From the NCBI RefSeq assembly GCF_003688995.1, contig NZ_PENI01000010.1, positions 1 through 64,000 of the forward strand: a stretch of 64,000 nucleotides of DNA. The letters are read 5' to 3'. Positions 63,584 to 64,000 of the stretch are shown one piece after another. Below the pieces are notes generated by a model. The model ran no database searches. It saw only the letters and a program-made list of their open reading frames with translations, and had not been told where the DNA came from. Within the stretch, counting starts at the first letter, position 1; each line of letters opens with the position of its first letter. The DNA comes from Streptomyces shenzhenensis (GTDB lineage Bacteria; Actinomycetota; Actinomycetes; Streptomycetales; Streptomycetaceae). The translations under genes were made by a program, and so were the position numbers.

Positions 63584-64000
63584 ATGACCGACAACCTCAC
63601 CGTGAGCGTCCTGGGCACCGGCATCATGGGCGCCGCGATGGCCCGCAACATCGCCCGCGCCGGACACTCCGTCCGCGTCTGGAACCGCACCCGCGACAAG
63701 GCGCAGCCGCTGGCCTCCGAGGGGGCGCATGTCGCCGCCGACCCGGCCGAGGCGGTGCACGGGGCCGACGCCGTGCTGACCATGCTGTACGACGGCGACA
63801 CGGTCCTGGAGGTCATGCGCGAGGCGGCACCCGCGCTGCGCTCCGGCGCCGTCTGGCTGCAGTCGACCACGGCCGGCCTCGACTCCGTCGCCGAACTCGC
63901 CGGGTTCGCCCGCGAGCGCGGTCTCGTCTTCTACGACGCCCCCGTCCTCGGCACCCGGCAGCCCGCCGAGTCCGGGCAGCTCACCGTGCTGGCCGCCGGC
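63584..64000 (+). CDS. 3-hydroxyisobutyrate-dehydrogenase-like NAD(P)-dependent oxidoreductase, 3' end outside window
   Basis: The frame starts at the ATG at 63,584 (AGGAG upstream) and is open to the window edge, giving 139 residues. LTVSVLGTGIMGAAMARNIA is the Rossmann GxGxxG of the beta-hydroxyacid dehydrogenase family. STTAGLDSVAELAGFA and DAPVLGTRQPAESGQLTVLA are the substrate-binding signature, where DAPV(L)G is typical. The catalytic Lys would lie past the edge. The substrate is unknown. Confidence 0.88.
   Translation, partial: MTDNLTVSVLGTGIMGAAMARNIARAGHSVRVWNRTRDKAQPLASEGAHVAADPAEAVHGADAVLTMLYDGDTVLEVMREAAPALRSGAVWLQSTTAGLDSVAELAGFARERGLVFYDAPVLGTRQPAESGQLTVLAAG

Overview
The window is high-GC actinobacterial DNA that reads as a Streptomyces chromosome. 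Third codon positions are strongly G/C, GTG and TTG starts are common, and the genes include the streptomycete sigma factor HrdD, a SepX-like septation membrane protein and several families typical of the genus. From memory, the order hrdD, TetR, MFS, fruR-fruK-fruA ... mscL, mtnP, fmdB ... penicillin acylase, 5-FCL, galU, moeA, moaC, mog, GNAT, sepX follows the conserved core around SCO3177-SCO3207 of S. coelicolor. I could not run a comparison.

Positions 1-10,700 are an accessory island at the 3' end of a minus-strand tRNA-Arg(CCT) gene (10,624-10,699). Partial copies of the tRNA 3' end lie at 10,471-10,526, 2,769-2,811 (43/43 identical) and 415-450, so the island looks like several segments stacked at one attachment site. 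The outer segment (about 450-2,800) holds decayed integrative-element genes (an IS110 fragment and a frameshifted RepSA-type replication initiator), a 131-aa protein and a small protein with a RAMA-like C terminus. The inner segment (2,812-10,470) is a tight minus-strand operon: a 1,527-aa SF1 helicase with a C-terminal Vsr/DUF559-type nuclease domain, a 280-aa protein with an Abi/HEPN-like C terminus joined by an ATGA overlap, and a 447-aa protein of unknown family. It is the best candidate here for an undescribed (anti-phage) system.

10,700-31,800 is core or near-core: a DUF4232 lipoprotein, an IclR relic, a secreted M6 metalloprotease, TetR plus DHA2 efflux, MarR facing a LigB-type dioxygenase, a decayed phosphinothricin-type acetyltransferase, hrdD with a consensus SigR promoter, a self-regulating TetR gene, a WYL regulator facing a DHA2 transporter, the fructose PTS operon fruR-fruK-(small ORF)-fruA, a P1 peptidase and an LtrA-family membrane protein.

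31,900-47,900 is housekeeping: mscL, a SAF-domain protein, MTA phosphorylase, a CIRCE-preceded FmdB/Ruc-like zinc-ribbon protein, an MFS transporter, a K+/H+ antiporter, a large penicillin acylase, 5-FCL (with its 3' end triplicated), galU, moeA/glp, moaC, mog, a RimJ-like GNAT, sepX/glpR, and tRNA-Ala(CGC). This order also resembles the mycobacterial Rv0985c-Rv0996 block.

47,900-64,000 holds a DUF1707 protein, a Phd/RelE-like toxin-antitoxin pair, a GNAT protein, exonuclease III, and a MerR gene facing a coupled Baeyer-Villiger monooxygenase, hydrolase and SDR operon like mycobacterial mymA-lipR-sadH. It then runs through a small hydrophilic protein, a tricorn protease homologue, a TetR/MmpL pair with visible tandem operators, a YbaK-type deacylase and the start of a 3-hydroxyisobutyrate-dehydrogenase-like gene cut by the window edge.
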